DNA from: Larimichthys crocea
Lineage: Eukaryota; Chordata; Actinopteri; Sciaenidae
Assembly: GCF_000972845.2 (NCBI RefSeq)
Contig: NC_040028.1
Coordinates: forward strand, 21,698,705-21,762,704
Reading direction: 5' to 3'
Length of the DNA: 64,000 bases
The translations under genes were made by a program, and so were the position numbers. Of the stretch, positions 25,050 through 38,225 are shown piece by piece. Below the pieces are notes generated by a model. That model was not told where the DNA came from, made no database searches, and saw only the letters and a list, made by a program, of their open reading frames with translations. Position 1 is the first letter of the stretch. Each line of letters opens with the position of its first letter.

Positions 25050-27165
25050 ATATTTACCCTTATAAGACTAAACTTATCATGCTATACCAGCTACCATACT
25101 GTTTAAACACGATAACTATACTGTATAACCACGATAAACTTATACTGTCATAACACGTAACTATCTTGTTATAACATGATAAACTTATATGTTATAACAC
25201 GAGCACTTATATTGTTTATAACACAATAAAACTATATTTTATAACCTTGATAACTTACTTGTTTATAACACGTTACCTATTACTGTATAACCTGATAACT
25301 ATACTGTTATAACACGATTAACTATATTGTTTAAAAACACGATTAATTATACTGTTATAACACGATAAACCTATATTGTTATAACACGATAACTATACTG
25401 TTTATAACACGATAACCTATATTGTTATAACACGAATAACTTGTAATTGTCTAACCACGATCACTTATACTGTTATAACACGTTATACCGCGCTATAAAC
25501 TTTTTTTTTTTTTTTTTTAACTTGTTATAACATATAAACTTATTATTTTTTCTAAACACGATAACTTATATTGTTATAACACATATAAACTATATTGTTA
25601 TACACATGCTAACTTATATTTTTATAACACGATACCTTATACTTTTTTAAACATGATAACTTATACTGTTAAAACACACGATAAACTATATTTTTATAAC
25701 CACGATACTTATACTTTATAACACGATAACCTATATTGTTTCTAACACGATAATTATACTGTTTTATAAACGATAACCTATATTGTTATAAACACGATAA
25801 CCTTGTATTGTATAACACGATACCTTATACTGTTATCACACGTTATACGCGATAACTTATACTTTTATACCTGATAACTTCTATTGTATAAAACCATGTC
25901 AACTTATATGTTTATAAAAACATGATACTTATACTGTTACACAACACGAACACCTTATTGTTATAAACGATAACTTTATCTGTTATAACACGATAACCTA
26001 TTTGCTTATAACACCGATTTAACTTATACTGTTATAACACGATAACCTATATTGTTATAACCCGGTTACCTTCTTACTGTTATTCACATGATTAACTTTC
26101 TACTGTTGTATAACACGATAACTCTATTGTTTATAACCCGATCCCTTCTACTGTTATAAACACAATGATAACATATTGTTATAACACGATAACTTTACTG
26201 TTATAACCCGATAACCTATATTGTTATAACCGAAACTTGTATTGTATAACACGATGATAAACTTATCCGTTATAACACGTTTTTCTACCCGCGATTAACT
26301 TATACTGTTATAAAATGATCACTTATATTGTTATAAACACGATAACTTATATGTTATAAACCATGATAATTATTACTGTTTATAACACGATACCCTATAT
26401 TTGTTATAACACGATAACTTCTACTGTTTTATAACACGGATAACCTATATGTTATCACACGATAACTTATACTGTCTTATAACACGATACCTATATTTTA
26501 TAACACGATACCTTGTATTGTTATAACACGGATAACTTATACTGTTATTAACACGTTATACCGCGATTAACTTCTACTGTTATTTACACGATAACTTGTG
26601 TTGTTATAACACCAATAACTGTATTGTATACCACGGATAACCCTATACTGCTTATAACACGATAACTTATACTGTTTCAACGATAACTATACTGGTTATA
26701 ACACGATTAAACCTTATATTGTTATAACACCTATAACCTATTACTGTTATATAACACGATTACAACTTATTACGGTTATACCATGATAAACCTATACTGT
26801 TAAACACGATAAACTTATACTTGTTATTATAAACATGTATAACACGATAAACCCTATATTGTTATACATGATGACTTATATTGTTATAACACGATAACCT
26901 ATATTGTTATAACACGATAACTTTATATTGTTATAACACGTAACTTTATTGTTATTCACAACGATAACCTATATTGTTATGGACACGTAACTTATATTGT
27001 TATACTGATAACTTATCCTGTTATAAACGATTAACTTATACTGTTATAACACGATAACTTATATTGTTATAACATGATAACTTATACTTTTATAACCACG
27101 ATAACTATACTGTTATAACACGATAACTTATATTGCTTAACATGATAACTTATACTTTATAATGG
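25050..27165. repeat. AT-rich minisatellite of about 23 bp, near 90 noisy units
   Basis: The unit is gttataacacgataacttat plus act; alternating forms carry acctatatt or acttatact. Indels are frequent throughout. It is flanked by clean unique DNA on both sides (to 24960 and from 27170). Confidence 0.9.
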
Positions 27166-27929
27166 ATAGCTTATTTTTCTATATATCACGTTATAATGTG
27201 AAACCCATATTTCATAACATTGTAGTTTCTTGTTTACTCATGTTGTGATGTTGGAAAACTGATTAGTGTTTCTGTTTTGCCAGTTATCAGTTGTGGTTTC
27301 TGCACTTCCTGTGTTGGTTCCTTGACAGCCACATAGTTGGGTTTCTGCTTGTTGCATCATTTGTTCCCTAATCAGTTTTGTGTTTCTGTCTTTATCCAAA
27401 CAAACCTTTACACAATATTCAAACTGTAGTCATTTGTTCTCTTATAGTATTTTCTTGTCATTAAATTTTCATTTTCAGACTAACAACATTGTTCTGTCTC
27501 TGACTGATGATCAGAGTCAAACTCAGGCTGAAACACTTTCTTCAATGTTGAGCTTCATGTGGAGCAGCTGACTGTCTCAGTGTCTCTGTCCTCGCCGTCC
27601 CGTCTGCTGTGTGGGAGGTTCATCTTGTGTGTGTGTGTTGTGTTCATATTTACTGCAGCACGTGTTGTGTGTGTGTGTGATGTGTTTGTGTGTGTGTTCA
27701 ATGTACAGCCTAAATTCATGTCAAGTTTTATGTTCTCAACTGTTTAACTTTTTTTCATTTTTCATCCAAAACTCCGCGTTTTTACAGGAAGTCCTTCATC
27801 AGGTTCATGTGGAGGGTCAGACAGACGTTTATGCTGCATTCAGGTCTTGAGTCAGAGAGCAACACAGGAATTCCACAGTTTGTCTGGGCCACAAGAGGCA
27901 ACAGCAAAAATTCAACTGGTAGAAGGAGG

Positions 27930-30900
27930 TTTTTTGGGGTAGTGAATGAAAGAAGGAGGCAGTGTGAATGAAGGAAAGGAAGGAGGTAGTGAAGGAACAA
28001 GGAAAGAAGGAGGGGCAAGTGAAGGAAAGACGGAGGCCGTGAGGAAAAGAAGGAGGCAGTTGAAGGAAAGAAGAGGTAGTGAAGGAAAGAAGGAGGCCAG
28101 TTGAAGGACAGAGGATGGGCCAGAGTGAAGGAAAGAATGATGTCGTTAGTGGAGGGGAAAGAAGGAGGGCAGTGTTGACAGTGAAGGAAAAGCAGGAGGC
28201 AGTTGAAGGAAAGATGGGCAGGGGCCAGTGAGGCAAGAAAGAAGGAGGCGCAGGGGGCAGTTGAAGGCAAGAAGGAGGCAGTGAGGGAAAGAAGGAGGGC
28301 GTGAAGGAAAGAAGGAGGGGGTGTAGTGAGGGAAAGAAGGATGGGTAGGTCGGGTGGTAGTGACGGAAAGCAGGAGGTAGTTAGTGACGGAAATAAAAAG
28401 AAGGATTGCAGTGCGGGAAAGGAAGGAGGCCAGTGAGGTGAAGGAAAGAAGGGAGGCCTAGTGCGGGAAAGAAGGAGGCAGTGAAGGAAAGACGGAGGCA
28501 GTGCGGGAAAGACAGGAAAGGAGGTAGTGAGGGAAAGAAGGAGGGGCTGTGAAGACGGAAGAGGATGCAGTGAGGGAAGTGAGTGAAAGAAGGAGGCAAG
28601 CAGTGATGACGGGAAAACGAATGAGGCCGTGCGTGAAAGAAGGAGCAGGTGAAGGAACGAAGGAGGCAGTGAGGGAAAGAAGGATGGGTGGGTGTGAGGG
28701 AAAGAAGTGAGGCAGTGAGGAAAGAAGGAGGCCGTGAGGGAAAGAAGGAGGCAGTGAGGAACGACGGAGTGGTGAAGGAAAGAAGGAGGGGTGGGGTTGT
28801 TAGTGAGGGGAAAGAAAAAGAAGGCGGGGTGGTTAGTGAAGGAAAGACGGAGGCAGTGAGTGCCGTGAAGGGAAGGAAACGACGGAGGTAGTGAAGGAAA
28901 AGAAGGAGGCAAGTGCGGGGAAAGAAGGAGGCAAGTGAATGAAAAGAAGGAGGCAGTAGTTGTGAAGGAAAGAAAGAAGGAGTGCAGAGTGAAGGAAAGA
29001 AGGGAGGCAGTGATGGAGAAGAACGGATGGCAGTGGGGGGAAAGCAGGAGGGTAGGTTAGTGAGGGAAAGTAAAGAAGGAGGTATTGAGGGAAAGAGAGC
29101 AGTGAAGGAAAAAGGGAAACGAGAAAGGAGGGGTGGGGTAGTGGAGGGGAAAGGAGGGAGGCAGTTGAAGGCAAGGAGGGAGGCCAGGGGCAGTGAAGGG
29201 AAACAGGGAGGAGGCAGGGGGAAGGAACGAAGGAGGCAGTGAAAGGAGGAAAAGAAGGAGGGCAGTGCAGGAGACGAAGGGAGGCAGTGAGGAAAAGGAA
29301 AGAGGAGGCCGTGAGGGAAAAGAAAGGAGGTAGAGGTCGTGAGGGAAAGGAGGAGTGCCAGAGTGAAGGAAAGGAGGGGAGGCCACAAGTAAGGGAAAGA
29401 AGGAGGCAGTGAAGGACGAGAAGGAGGCCGTTGAAGGGAAAGAATGAGGCCGAGTGAGGGAAAGAAGGCGGCCGGCAGTGAGGGAAAGAGGAGGTGGTTT
29501 AGTGAAGGAAAGAAGGAGGCAGTTGAAGTGAAGGAGAGAAGGAGGCAGTGAAGGAAAGAAGGAGGCAGTGAAGGAGGAGAGGAGGCAGTGAAGGAAAGAA
29601 GGAGGGCAGTGAAGGAAAGAAGGAGGGCAAAGTGAGGGAAAGAAGGAGGCGTGAGGGAAAGAAAGGAAGGAGGCAGCCAGTTGAAGGAAAAGAATGATGC
29701 AGTGAAGGAAAGAAAGAAGGATGCAGTGAAGGCGAGAAGGAGAGAAGGAGGCAGGCGAGTGCGGGAGGAAAGAAGGAGCAGTGAAGGAAAGAGGAGCAGT
29801 TGAGGGAAAGAAAGAAGGAGGCAGTGGAAAAGGAGAGAAGGGAGGCAGTGACGGGAAAGAAGGAGGCGTGGGGAAAAAGACGGAGGTCGTGAGGGAAAGA
29901 AGGAGGCCAGTTGAAGGAAAGAAGGAGGTGGGTTGGGTTGGGTAGTGAGGTGAAAGAAGAAGGAGGCCGTGAAGGATAGAGGAGGCAGTGAGGGAAAGAA
30001 GGAGGCAGTGAGGGAAAGAATGAGGGCATGTGGAGGGAAAGAAGGAGGTCGTGAGGGGAAAAAAAGGCAGTCAGTGGAAGGAAAGAAGGAGGAACAGAAG
30101 GAGGTAGTGAGGGGAAAGAGGAGGCAGAGGTGCGTGAAGGAATTGACGGCCAGTTTTAGTGAAGGAACGAAATGAGGCAGTGAAGGAAGGAGAAGAGCCG
30201 TGAGGATGGAGAAGGAGGTAGTAGTGAAGGGACAACGAAGGCGGTTAGTGAGGGAAAAGAAGGAGGCATGTGAAGGAGAGAAGAGCATTTGAGGGAAGAA
30301 GGAGGCAGTTGAGGGAAAGAAGGCGGCAGTGAGGGAGGAAAGACGTAGGTAGGTAGTGGAGGGAAGAAAGAAGGAGGCAGTGAAGGAAAAGAAGGCGGCA
30401 GCAGAGGAGGGGAAAGAAGGAGGTTAGTGAGGGAAAGGAAGGAGTAGTGTGGAAAAGAAGGAGGCAGCAGTGAGGGGAAAGAAAGGAGGTAGTGAAGGAA
30501 AGAAGGAGGCAGTGTGAAGGCAGTGAAGGAAAAGAAGGAGGCAGTAGTGAGGGAAAGAAGGAGGCCAGTGAGGGGACAAGCAGGAGGCCAGTGAGGGAAA
30601 AGAAGGAGGTCGTGAGGGAATGAAGGAGGTTTAGTGAGGGAGAAGGAGGCAGTGAGGGAAAGAAGGAAGGCAGCGAAGGAAAGAAGGAGGAGTGCAGTGA
30701 AGGACAAAGGAGGCAGTGAGGAAAGAAGAAGGAGGCAGTGAGGGAAAGAGGAGGCAGTGAAGGAAAAAGAAGGAGGTAGAGTGAGGGAAAAGAAGGAGGG
30801 CAGTGAGGAAAAGAAGGGAGGCAGTGCGGGAAAGAAGGAGAGGCAGTGAAGGAAAGAAGGAGGTAGTGGGGAACAACAAAGAAGGCGGCCCAGGGGGCAG

Positions 30901-32650
30901 TCAGTGAGGGAAAGAAGGAGCAGTGAGGGAAAAGAAAGGAGGCAGTGTGAAAGTGAAGGAAGAAGGAAGGTAGTGAAGGAACAGAAGGAGGGTAGTTCGG
31001 GTAGTGGAGGGAAGAAGGAGGCAGTGAAGGAAAAGTGAAGGAAAGGAAAAGAAGAGGTAGTGAAGGAAAGACGGAGGGCCCAGTGAAGAAACAAAGAAGG
31101 GAGGCAGTGAGGGAACGAAGGAGGGCTAAGTGAAGGAAAGAAGGAGGGGTACGGGTAGTGATGGAACAGAAGGAGGCAGTGGAGAGTGAGGGAACGAAGG
31201 ATGCAGTGCGGGGGAAAGAAGAGGTAGTGAGGGAAGAAAGCAGGAGTTAGTGAGGGAAGAAGGGAGGCAGTGAGGACAGAAGGAGGTAGTGAAGGAAACG
31301 ACGGAGGCCAGTTGAGGGAAAGAAGGCGGCCGTGAAGGAAAGAGGAGGGGTCGGGGGGAGGGGTAGTGGGGGTGTTGAGGGGAAAGAAGGCGGCCAGTGA
31401 GGGAAAGAAGGAGGGCAGACGTGGGAAGAAAGGAGGGTCAGTGGGGGGGAGGAAGGAGCAGTGAAGGGAAAAAAAGAGGAGGGTGGAGGCAGAGTGAAGG
31501 AGGAGAGGGGGGAGAAGGAGGGCAGTGAGCGGAAAGAAGGAGGCAACAGAAGGATGGCAGATGAGGGGGGGAAAAAGAAGGAGGCCAGTGAAGGAAAGAA
31601 GGAGCTGTGGTAGTAGTGAAGGAAAGGAGGAGGCAGTGAGTGTGCAGTGAAGCGAAAAGAGGAGGCCCGAGTGTGAAGGAAAAGAAGGAGGCAAGTGAAG
31701 GAAGGGGGGAGAGTAGAAGGAAGGCATTGGAAAGTGAGGGGAAAGAAGGAGGCAAAGAAAGGATTGGAAGTGAGGGGGAAAAAAGAAGGAGGCACGTAGT
31801 GAGGGAAAGAAGGAGGGCAGTGAGGGAAAGAAGGAGGCAGTTTGAAGGACAGTCAGTCACAGTGAAGGAAAGGAGGAGAAGGAGGCAAGTTCACCAGTGA
31901 GGAAAAAGAAGGAGGTGTGTAGTGAAGAAAGAAGGAGGCGTGAAGGAGAGAAGTGAGGGCAGGCAGTGAAGGAACGAAGGCGGCCAGACAAGAGTGAGGG
32001 AAAAGAGGAGGCAGTGAGGGAAGAAGGAGCAGTGAGGGGAAAAGAAGGAGGCAGAGTGAGGGGAAAAGCAAGAGGGGTTAGTGAAGGAAGGAAAGAACGA
32101 GGGCAAGTGAAGGGAAGAAGGAGGCAAGTGTGAAAAGGAACGAAGGAGGCAGTGAAGGAGAGAAGGGGGGCGTGATGGGAAAGACGGAGGCAGTCAAGTG
32201 AAAGGAAAAGAAGGAGGGGCCAAGTGAGTGAGTGAAGCGAAAGAAAGAAGGGAGGGGCATGAAGGAGGAGAGAAGGAGGCAGTGAGTGAAGGGTGAAACG
32301 AGGAGGGAGTGAAGGACGAGGAGGCCAGTGTGAATAGAGGAAGAAGGAGGGCAGTGAGGGAAAGAAGGGGCAAGAAAGGAGGCACCGAGTGAGTGAGGAA
32401 ACAGAAGGAGGCAGAAGTTGAGGGGGAGAAAGAAGGAGGGCAGCTTGAAGGAAAGAAGGAGGATAGTGGTAGTGTGAAGGAAGGAGGAGGGCCCAGTTGA
32501 CGGAAAAGAAGGAGGCAGTGAAGGAAAAGGAAGGAGGGCCGCCGTTGAAGGAAAAGAGGAGGAGTGAGGGAAAAAACGAAGGAGGCCAAAAGAAGGAGGA
32601 GTGTAGGAGAAAAAAGAAGGAGGAAGAAGGGGAGGGAAAAGAAAAGAAGG
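27930..32650. repeat. Purine-only 20-bp minisatellite, about 4.7 kb
   Basis: The unit gaaggaaagaaggaggcagt is almost all purine on the plus strand. Units vary by indels throughout. The reverse strand stays open for up to 635 codons of Ser/Phe/Pro/Leu-rich translation, which is only a consequence of the composition. It ends abruptly inside a foldback element at 32651. Confidence 0.93.
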
Positions 32651-32817
32651 GCGGTGAGCTCAGAGCGACGGGTACCCGTCGCTCTGAGCTCACCGCCAAG
32701 CTGACGAACTGAGTGTTTGTACCAACAGGCGTTATGGACGACCAGGAAGAAGAAGAGGAGGTACATGACATGATGGCAGAGGAGAAGAGAGTGAAGAGGA
32801 CGCGGAGTGTAAATATG
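32651..32817. mobile_element. Foldback element, copy 3 (right half), truncated at the palindrome centre
   Basis: Starts inside the left arm at gcggtgagctcagagcgacg, directly against the purine array, then runs through the core and right arm. The right arm reads open from 32734 as MDDQEEEEEVHDMMAEEKRV followed by KRTRSVNM and stop: an acidic then basic N-terminal-like peptide. The left arm beyond the core is missing. Confidence 0.75.
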
Positions 32818-32834
32818 TAAACATATAAAGCTGT

Positions 32835-32932
32835 GAGTGTGTGTGTGTGAGTGTGTGTGTGTGTGTGATCACTGCTCTGTGGTGCTGAGGGGTCGTCAAG
32901 GTGACTCGACATGAAGGACACCATCATCATCA

Positions 32933-32973
<41 letters not shown>

Positions 32974-33033
32974 CAGGTGTGTTTGTCACTTTTCATCCTG
33001 ATGGATCTCAGCTCACTTTAACTGTTGGAGGTG

Positions 33034-33085
<52 letters not shown>
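32835..33085. repeat. Cluster of (GT)n and (CA)n microsatellites
   Basis: Arrays at 32837-32868, 32935-32970 and 33038-33085. Their inverted counterparts are at 37671-37732, 37797-37860 and 37928-37954. Confidence 0.93.
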
Positions 33086-33087
<2 letters not shown>

Positions 33088-33149
33088 ATGTAAATGACGC
33101 GTGTTTTCAGGCTGGTTCGGTTCATGTCGTGGGCTGGGCTGGGCTCCAC

Positions 33150-33660
33150 GGTCGGTACCGGGTGAAGCAGCGGCGGCTCAGCCTGACAGTGAACCGATCA
33201 GCGATGAAGAATCACGGCGGAGTTCTTTCTTACCGGTAAACACGGTGAACGATCCGGCTGATGCTCCCTGAATCTCGGCGTGAATAAATCCCGGTGTGTG
33301 TGTGTGAGACAGTCCCCCGGTGTCCTCCGGTGTCCTCCTCTGTCCGTGTCCGTCTGTGTGTGTCTCCTCTCGGCGCTCTGAGCTGCTGCCGCTGCTCTGA
33401 GCCGCTCCGGAGCTCCGGTAGGACCCGGGGGCGCGTCTCCGACAAGAGCGCCGTGCACGACGACCGGGTCTGGTCTCTGCCGACCGGTGGAGCTGCGGGA
33501 CAGACAGAGAGACAGACACCGGGACAGACAGAGAGACAGACAGACAGACACCTGGACAGACAGACAGACAGCCTGTCTCTCTGTCTGTCTCCATTTTGAA
33601 CTTTGCAACATTTTCCCGCTCTTTCTCCTTCAGTTAGCGCCATCTTTGACTTAAAACATG
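33150..33660 (-). other. CpG-rich block, possible promoter or first exon of an unknown transcript
   Basis: GC- and CpG-rich against AT-rich surroundings. On the minus strand an AAGATGGCG start context (about 33646) opens a frame that reaches a consensus-like donor (ttaccg|gtaaga, about 33236). The predicted peptide matches nothing I know and includes a low-complexity Cys/Leu/Ser stretch from a CTGT repeat. The inverted noisy counterpart is at about 37075-37640. It could be an untranslated first exon or non-genic. Confidence 0.3.
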
Positions 33661-33919
33661 AATAAACATAAAACATCAGACACACTCACAGCTACATTCA
33701 AATGTTTATACAGCTACATTAAAATGTTTATACAGCTACATTCAAATGTTTATACAGCTACATTAATTAATTACATTAAAATGTTTTTATGTTTCTCAGT
33801 GAATTAAATGTTGTTTAACTTTCTGAGTCCAAATGTCTCACAGACAACTGACGCTTAGCTTAGCGTGTTAGCGTGCTAACATCAACGCTAGTTAGCAGTG
33901 AACACAAAGTGACTGCACA

Positions 33920-34370
33920 TGAGGATAGCTGAGGCTAGCTGAGGTTAGCTGAGAAGCTAGCTGAGGTTAGCTGAGAAGCTAGCTGATGTTAGCTGATGTT
34001 AGCTGATGCTAGCTGAGGTTAGCTGAGAGGCTAGCTGAGGCTAGCTGAGAGGCTAGCTGAGGTTAGCTGAGAGGCTAGCTGAGAGGTTAGCTGAGGCTAG
34101 CTGAGAGGCTAGCTGAGGTTAGCTGAGGCTAGCTGATGCTAGCTGAGAGGCTAGCTGAGGCTAGCTGAGAGGCTAGCTGAGGTTAGCTGAGGCTAGCTGA
34201 GGTTAGCTGAGGCTAGCTGAGAGGCTAGCTGAGAGGTTAGCTGAGGCTAGCTGAGAGGCTAGCTGAGGTTAGCTGAGGCTAGCTGAGGTTAGCTGAGAGG
34301 CTAGCTGAGAGGCTAGCTGAGGTTAGCTGATGCTAGCTGAGGCTAGCTGAGGTTAGCTGAGCTACTTCAC
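33920..34370. repeat. GCTAGCTGAG-type tandem array
   Basis: Alternation of gctagctgaggttagctgag and gctagctgagag forms, about 450 bp. The inverted noisy counterpart is at 36345-36690. Confidence 0.92.
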
Positions 34371-34399
34371 ATTCAAGCTAACAAACGTCAGCGACATTA

Positions 34400-35190
34400 G
34401 CAACATCTTAAAACTAGCTAAATCTACAACATTAGCTTACATTAGCAGTTAGCTACATTAGCACTAGCTCCAATCCTCAGTGTTAGCTGCGTTAGCTTTG
34501 TTATATTAGCTTTAGCTCTGCTGCTACGCATCAATGTTTCCATCATAAAGTCTGTGAATCTCCTCGGTACTGTGACGTTGTTCCCTGTTGGTCCCTGTGC
34601 TCCTACCTGGTCCGGTCCGGCTGCTGAGCCCGGTTCTGTTAGCATGCTAACGGCAGATTCAGTCAGCAGCAGTTAATTAGCATTGATTAGCTGTGTGCGT
34701 CATAAAGTGTGAGCGGTCGGAGGACGTCAGAGGGAAAAGATATACTGTGAATAAATCTGATCAGTCTGAGTAAAGTTCTGTGGTTCTGGTTCTGTTCAGT
34801 GATCAGAGGAGACAGAGATGCCTGCAGCAGATACCTGTCACCTCGTGGGATGGACCCAGTTCTCTCAGACTTCATGTGACGATGAAACCCAAACACAGAG
34901 TAACAAAGTGAAGCCGGTGCAGAAACATTAAATGGGTCTAATAATAAATTCCACGGCAGCAGGAAGTCGCTGTAACCTTGGCAGCAGCAGAGAAGACTGT
35001 GAGCTCGGGTCGGTCCCACGAGGACAGCCGGGCCTGAAAACCTCTGCTGCTGCACGGACGTCCACTGGGACACATGTCATCCGTGAGACATGTCACATGA
35101 CCCAAAACATGAATATTATCCTGCTGGTTAAAACACTGAAACATTGTGTAAACGTTTGGATGTGGTTGTATTTGTGTCTCCACTGCAAAC
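34400..35190. other. Unique DNA without a recognised gene
   Basis: Only short ORFs on both strands, with no splice-consistent coding. It is present again, inverted, at 35575-36300. Confidence 0.6.
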
Positions 35191-35198
35191 ATCTGACT

Positions 35199-35573
35199 GG
35201 ACGTAGTCTCTGAGACGTCCCCACAGACTGTCTAAGACCTGGACATAGTCTCTGAGACGTCTCCGCAGACTGTCTTAATCCTGGACGTAGTCTCCGTGAC
35301 GTCCCCACAGACTGTCTAAAACCTGGACGTAGTCTCGTCTCTTAGCTAATTTCCCCGTTCATGACAACTGTACTGAGGTGAATTATATACAACTCATGTT
35401 CACATATATTAGGCTTAAAGTTATGCAGGGTTAAGAGCTGGACGCTTTGACTGACAGGTGGGCTGGTCACAGAGACTACGTCCCAGGTTTAGACAGTTGC
35501 GGGGACGTCACAGAGACTACGTCCAGGTTTTAGACAGTCCTGCGGGGACGTCTCAAGACTACGTCCAGTCAGA
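35199..35573. repeat. Two facing 42-bp arrays at the centre of the large inverted duplication
   Basis: Three reverse units (35199-35335) face two to three forward units (35466-35573) across a unique spacer of about 130 bp. This is the axis of the large inverted repeat. Confidence 0.88.
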
Positions 35574-37683
35574 TGTTTGCAGTGAAGACACAAACAACCA
35601 CATCCAAAACGTTACACAAGTTTTCAGTGTTTGAAACCAGCAGGATAATATTCATGTTTTTGTGTCAGTGACATGTCTCACGGAGGACATGTGTCCCAGT
35701 GACGTCCGTGCAGCAGCAGAGGTTTTCAGGCCCGGCTGTCCTCGTGGGACCGACCCGAGCTCACAGTCTTCTCTGCTGCTGCCAAGGTTACAGCGACGAT
35801 GGAATTTATTATTAGACCCATTTAATGTTCTGCACCGGCTTCACTTTGTTACTCTGTGTTTGGGTTTCATCGTCACATGAAGTCTGAGAGAACTGGGTCC
35901 ATCCCAGGAGGTGATCACTGAACAGAACCAGAACCACAGAACTTTACTCAGACTGGATCAGATTTATTCACAGTATATCTTTTCCCCTCTGACGTCCCGA
36001 CCGCTCACACTTTTATGACGCACACGTAGCTAATCATGCCTAATTAACGCTGCTGACTGAATCTGCCGTTGCATGCTAACAGAACCGGGCTCAGCAGCCG
36101 GACCGGACCAGGTAGGAGCACAGGGACAACCAGGGAAACAACGTCACAGTACCGAGGAGACACAGACTTTATGATGGAAACATTGATACGTAGCGAAGAG
36201 CTAAAGCTAATAATAACAAAGCTACGCAGCAACACTGAGGATTGAGCTAGTGCTAATGTAGCTAATGCTAAGTAAGTATGTTTGTAAGATTTAGCTAGTT
36301 TAGATGTTGCAAGTGTCGCGACGTTGTTTAGCTTGAATGTGAAGTAGCTCAGCTACCCTCAGCTAGCATTCAGCTAACCTCAGCTACCTCTCAGCTACAT
36401 CAGCTAGCCCCTCTCAGCTAGCATCAGCAGCCGCTCAACTTCAAGCTAACCTCAGCTAGCCTCTCAGTAGCTCAGCTAGCCTCAAGCTTAGCATCAGCTA
36501 ACCTCAGCTAGCCTCTCAGCTAGCCATCACGCTAGCCTCTCAGCTAGCATCAGCTAACCTCGCCTAGCTCTCAGCTACCCTCAGCTAGCTCTCAGCTAGC
36601 TTCAGCTAGCACCCGCTCAGCTAGCTCTCAGCTAGCTTTCTCAGCTAGCCCTACTCAGCTAACCCTCACAGCTTAGCTTCTCAGCTAGCCTCATGGTGCA
36701 GTCACCTTTGTGTTTCATTGCTAACTAGCGTTGATGTTAGCACGCTAACACGCTAAGCTAGCGTCAGTTGTCTGTGAAGACATTTGACTCAGAAAGTTAA
36801 CAACATTAATTCACTGAGAAACATAAAAAACCATTAAGTAATTAATTAATTAGCGGTATAAACATTTTAATGTAGCTGTATAAACATTTGAATGTAGCTG
36901 TGTAAACAATGTTGAATGTAGCTGTATAAAACATTTGAATGTAGCTGTATAAACATTTGAATGTAGCTGTATAAACATTTGAATGTAGCTGTATAACATT
37001 TGAATGTAGCTGTATAAACATTTGATGTAGCTGTGAGTGTTGTCTGATGTTTTATGTTTTATCATGTTTTAAGTCAAGATGGCGCTAACTGAAGGAGAAA
37101 GAGCGGGAAAATGTTGCGAAGTCAAAATGGAGACAGACAGACGAGGACAGAAGACCGACGTCTGTCTGTCTGTCTGTCCCGTGTCTGTCTGCTCTGTCTG
37201 TCGTCTGCTGTCCCGGTGTCTGTCTGCTCTCGTCTGTCTGTTCTGTCGTCTCTCTGTCTGTCCCGCAGCTCCACCGTCGCAGAGACACAGACCCGGTCGT
37301 CGTGCACGGCGCTGCTTGTCGGAGACGCGCCCCCGGGTCCTACCGGAGCTCCGGAGCGGCTCAGAGCAGCGGCAGCAGCTCAGAGCGCCGAGAGGAGACA
37401 CACACAGACGGACCGGACACCGGGAGGACACCGGAGACAAACCGGGGACTGTCTCACACACACACACCGGATTTATTCACGCCGAGATTCAGGGAGCATC
37501 AGCCGGATCGTTCACCGTGTTTACCGGTAAGAAGAACTCCGCCTGTGATTCTTCATCGCTGATCGGTTCACTGTCAGGCTGAGCCGCCGCTGCTTCACCC
37601 GGTACCGACCGTGGAGCCCAGCCCAGCCCAGCCCAGCCCACGACATGAACCGAACCAGCCTTGTTGTTGTGTGATGTGTGTGG

Positions 37684-37714
<31 letters not shown>

Positions 37715-37979
37715 TGTGTGTGTGTGTGTGGCTGCACCTCCAACAGTTAAAGTGAGCTGAGATCCATCAGGATGAAAAGTGACAAACACACCTGAGAGTG
37801 TGTGTGTGAGTGAGTGTGTGTGTGTGTGTGGTGTGTGGTGTGTGTGTGGTGTGTGGTGTGATGATGATGATGATGGTGTCCTTCATGTCGAGTCACCTTG
37901 ACGACCCCTCGCACCACAGAGCAGTGATCACACACACACACACACACACACACAGCTTTATATGTTTACATATTTAACA

Positions 37980-38225
37980 CTCAGCGTCTCTTCACTCTCT
38001 TCTCCTCTGCCATCATGTCATGTACCTCCTCTTCTTCTTCCATAACGCCTGTTGGTACAAACACTCAGTCCGTCAGCTTGGCGGTGAGCTCAGAGCGACG
38101 GGTACCCTCGCTCTGAGCTCACCGCCAAGCTGACGGACGGAGCTAACAGCAGCTACAGCTTGTCAGCAGTTTTACTTCACTGTCCATCATAAACTCTGTA
38201 AATCACAGAGAGTTGAGGCGGAGCA
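37980..38225. mobile_element. Foldback element, copy 4
   Basis: Inverted counterpart of copy 3 with left arm, core (gcggtgagctcagagcgacg to accgccaagctgacggacgg) and the agctaacagcagctacagct flank. A few bases are missing (for example ccctcgctct for cccgtcgctct). Here the core is continuous, unlike the 23511/32651 pair. Confidence 0.75.

Noticed and set aside
28381..30288. 635-codon minus-strand open frame, and neighbours of 376 and 523 codons
   Set aside because: Ser/Phe/Pro/Leu translation of the purine array; no start context, no domain, and frame depends on noisy indels.
36345..36690. Separate GCTAGC repeat family
   Set aside because: It is the noisy reverse complement of 33920-34370 and not an independent array.
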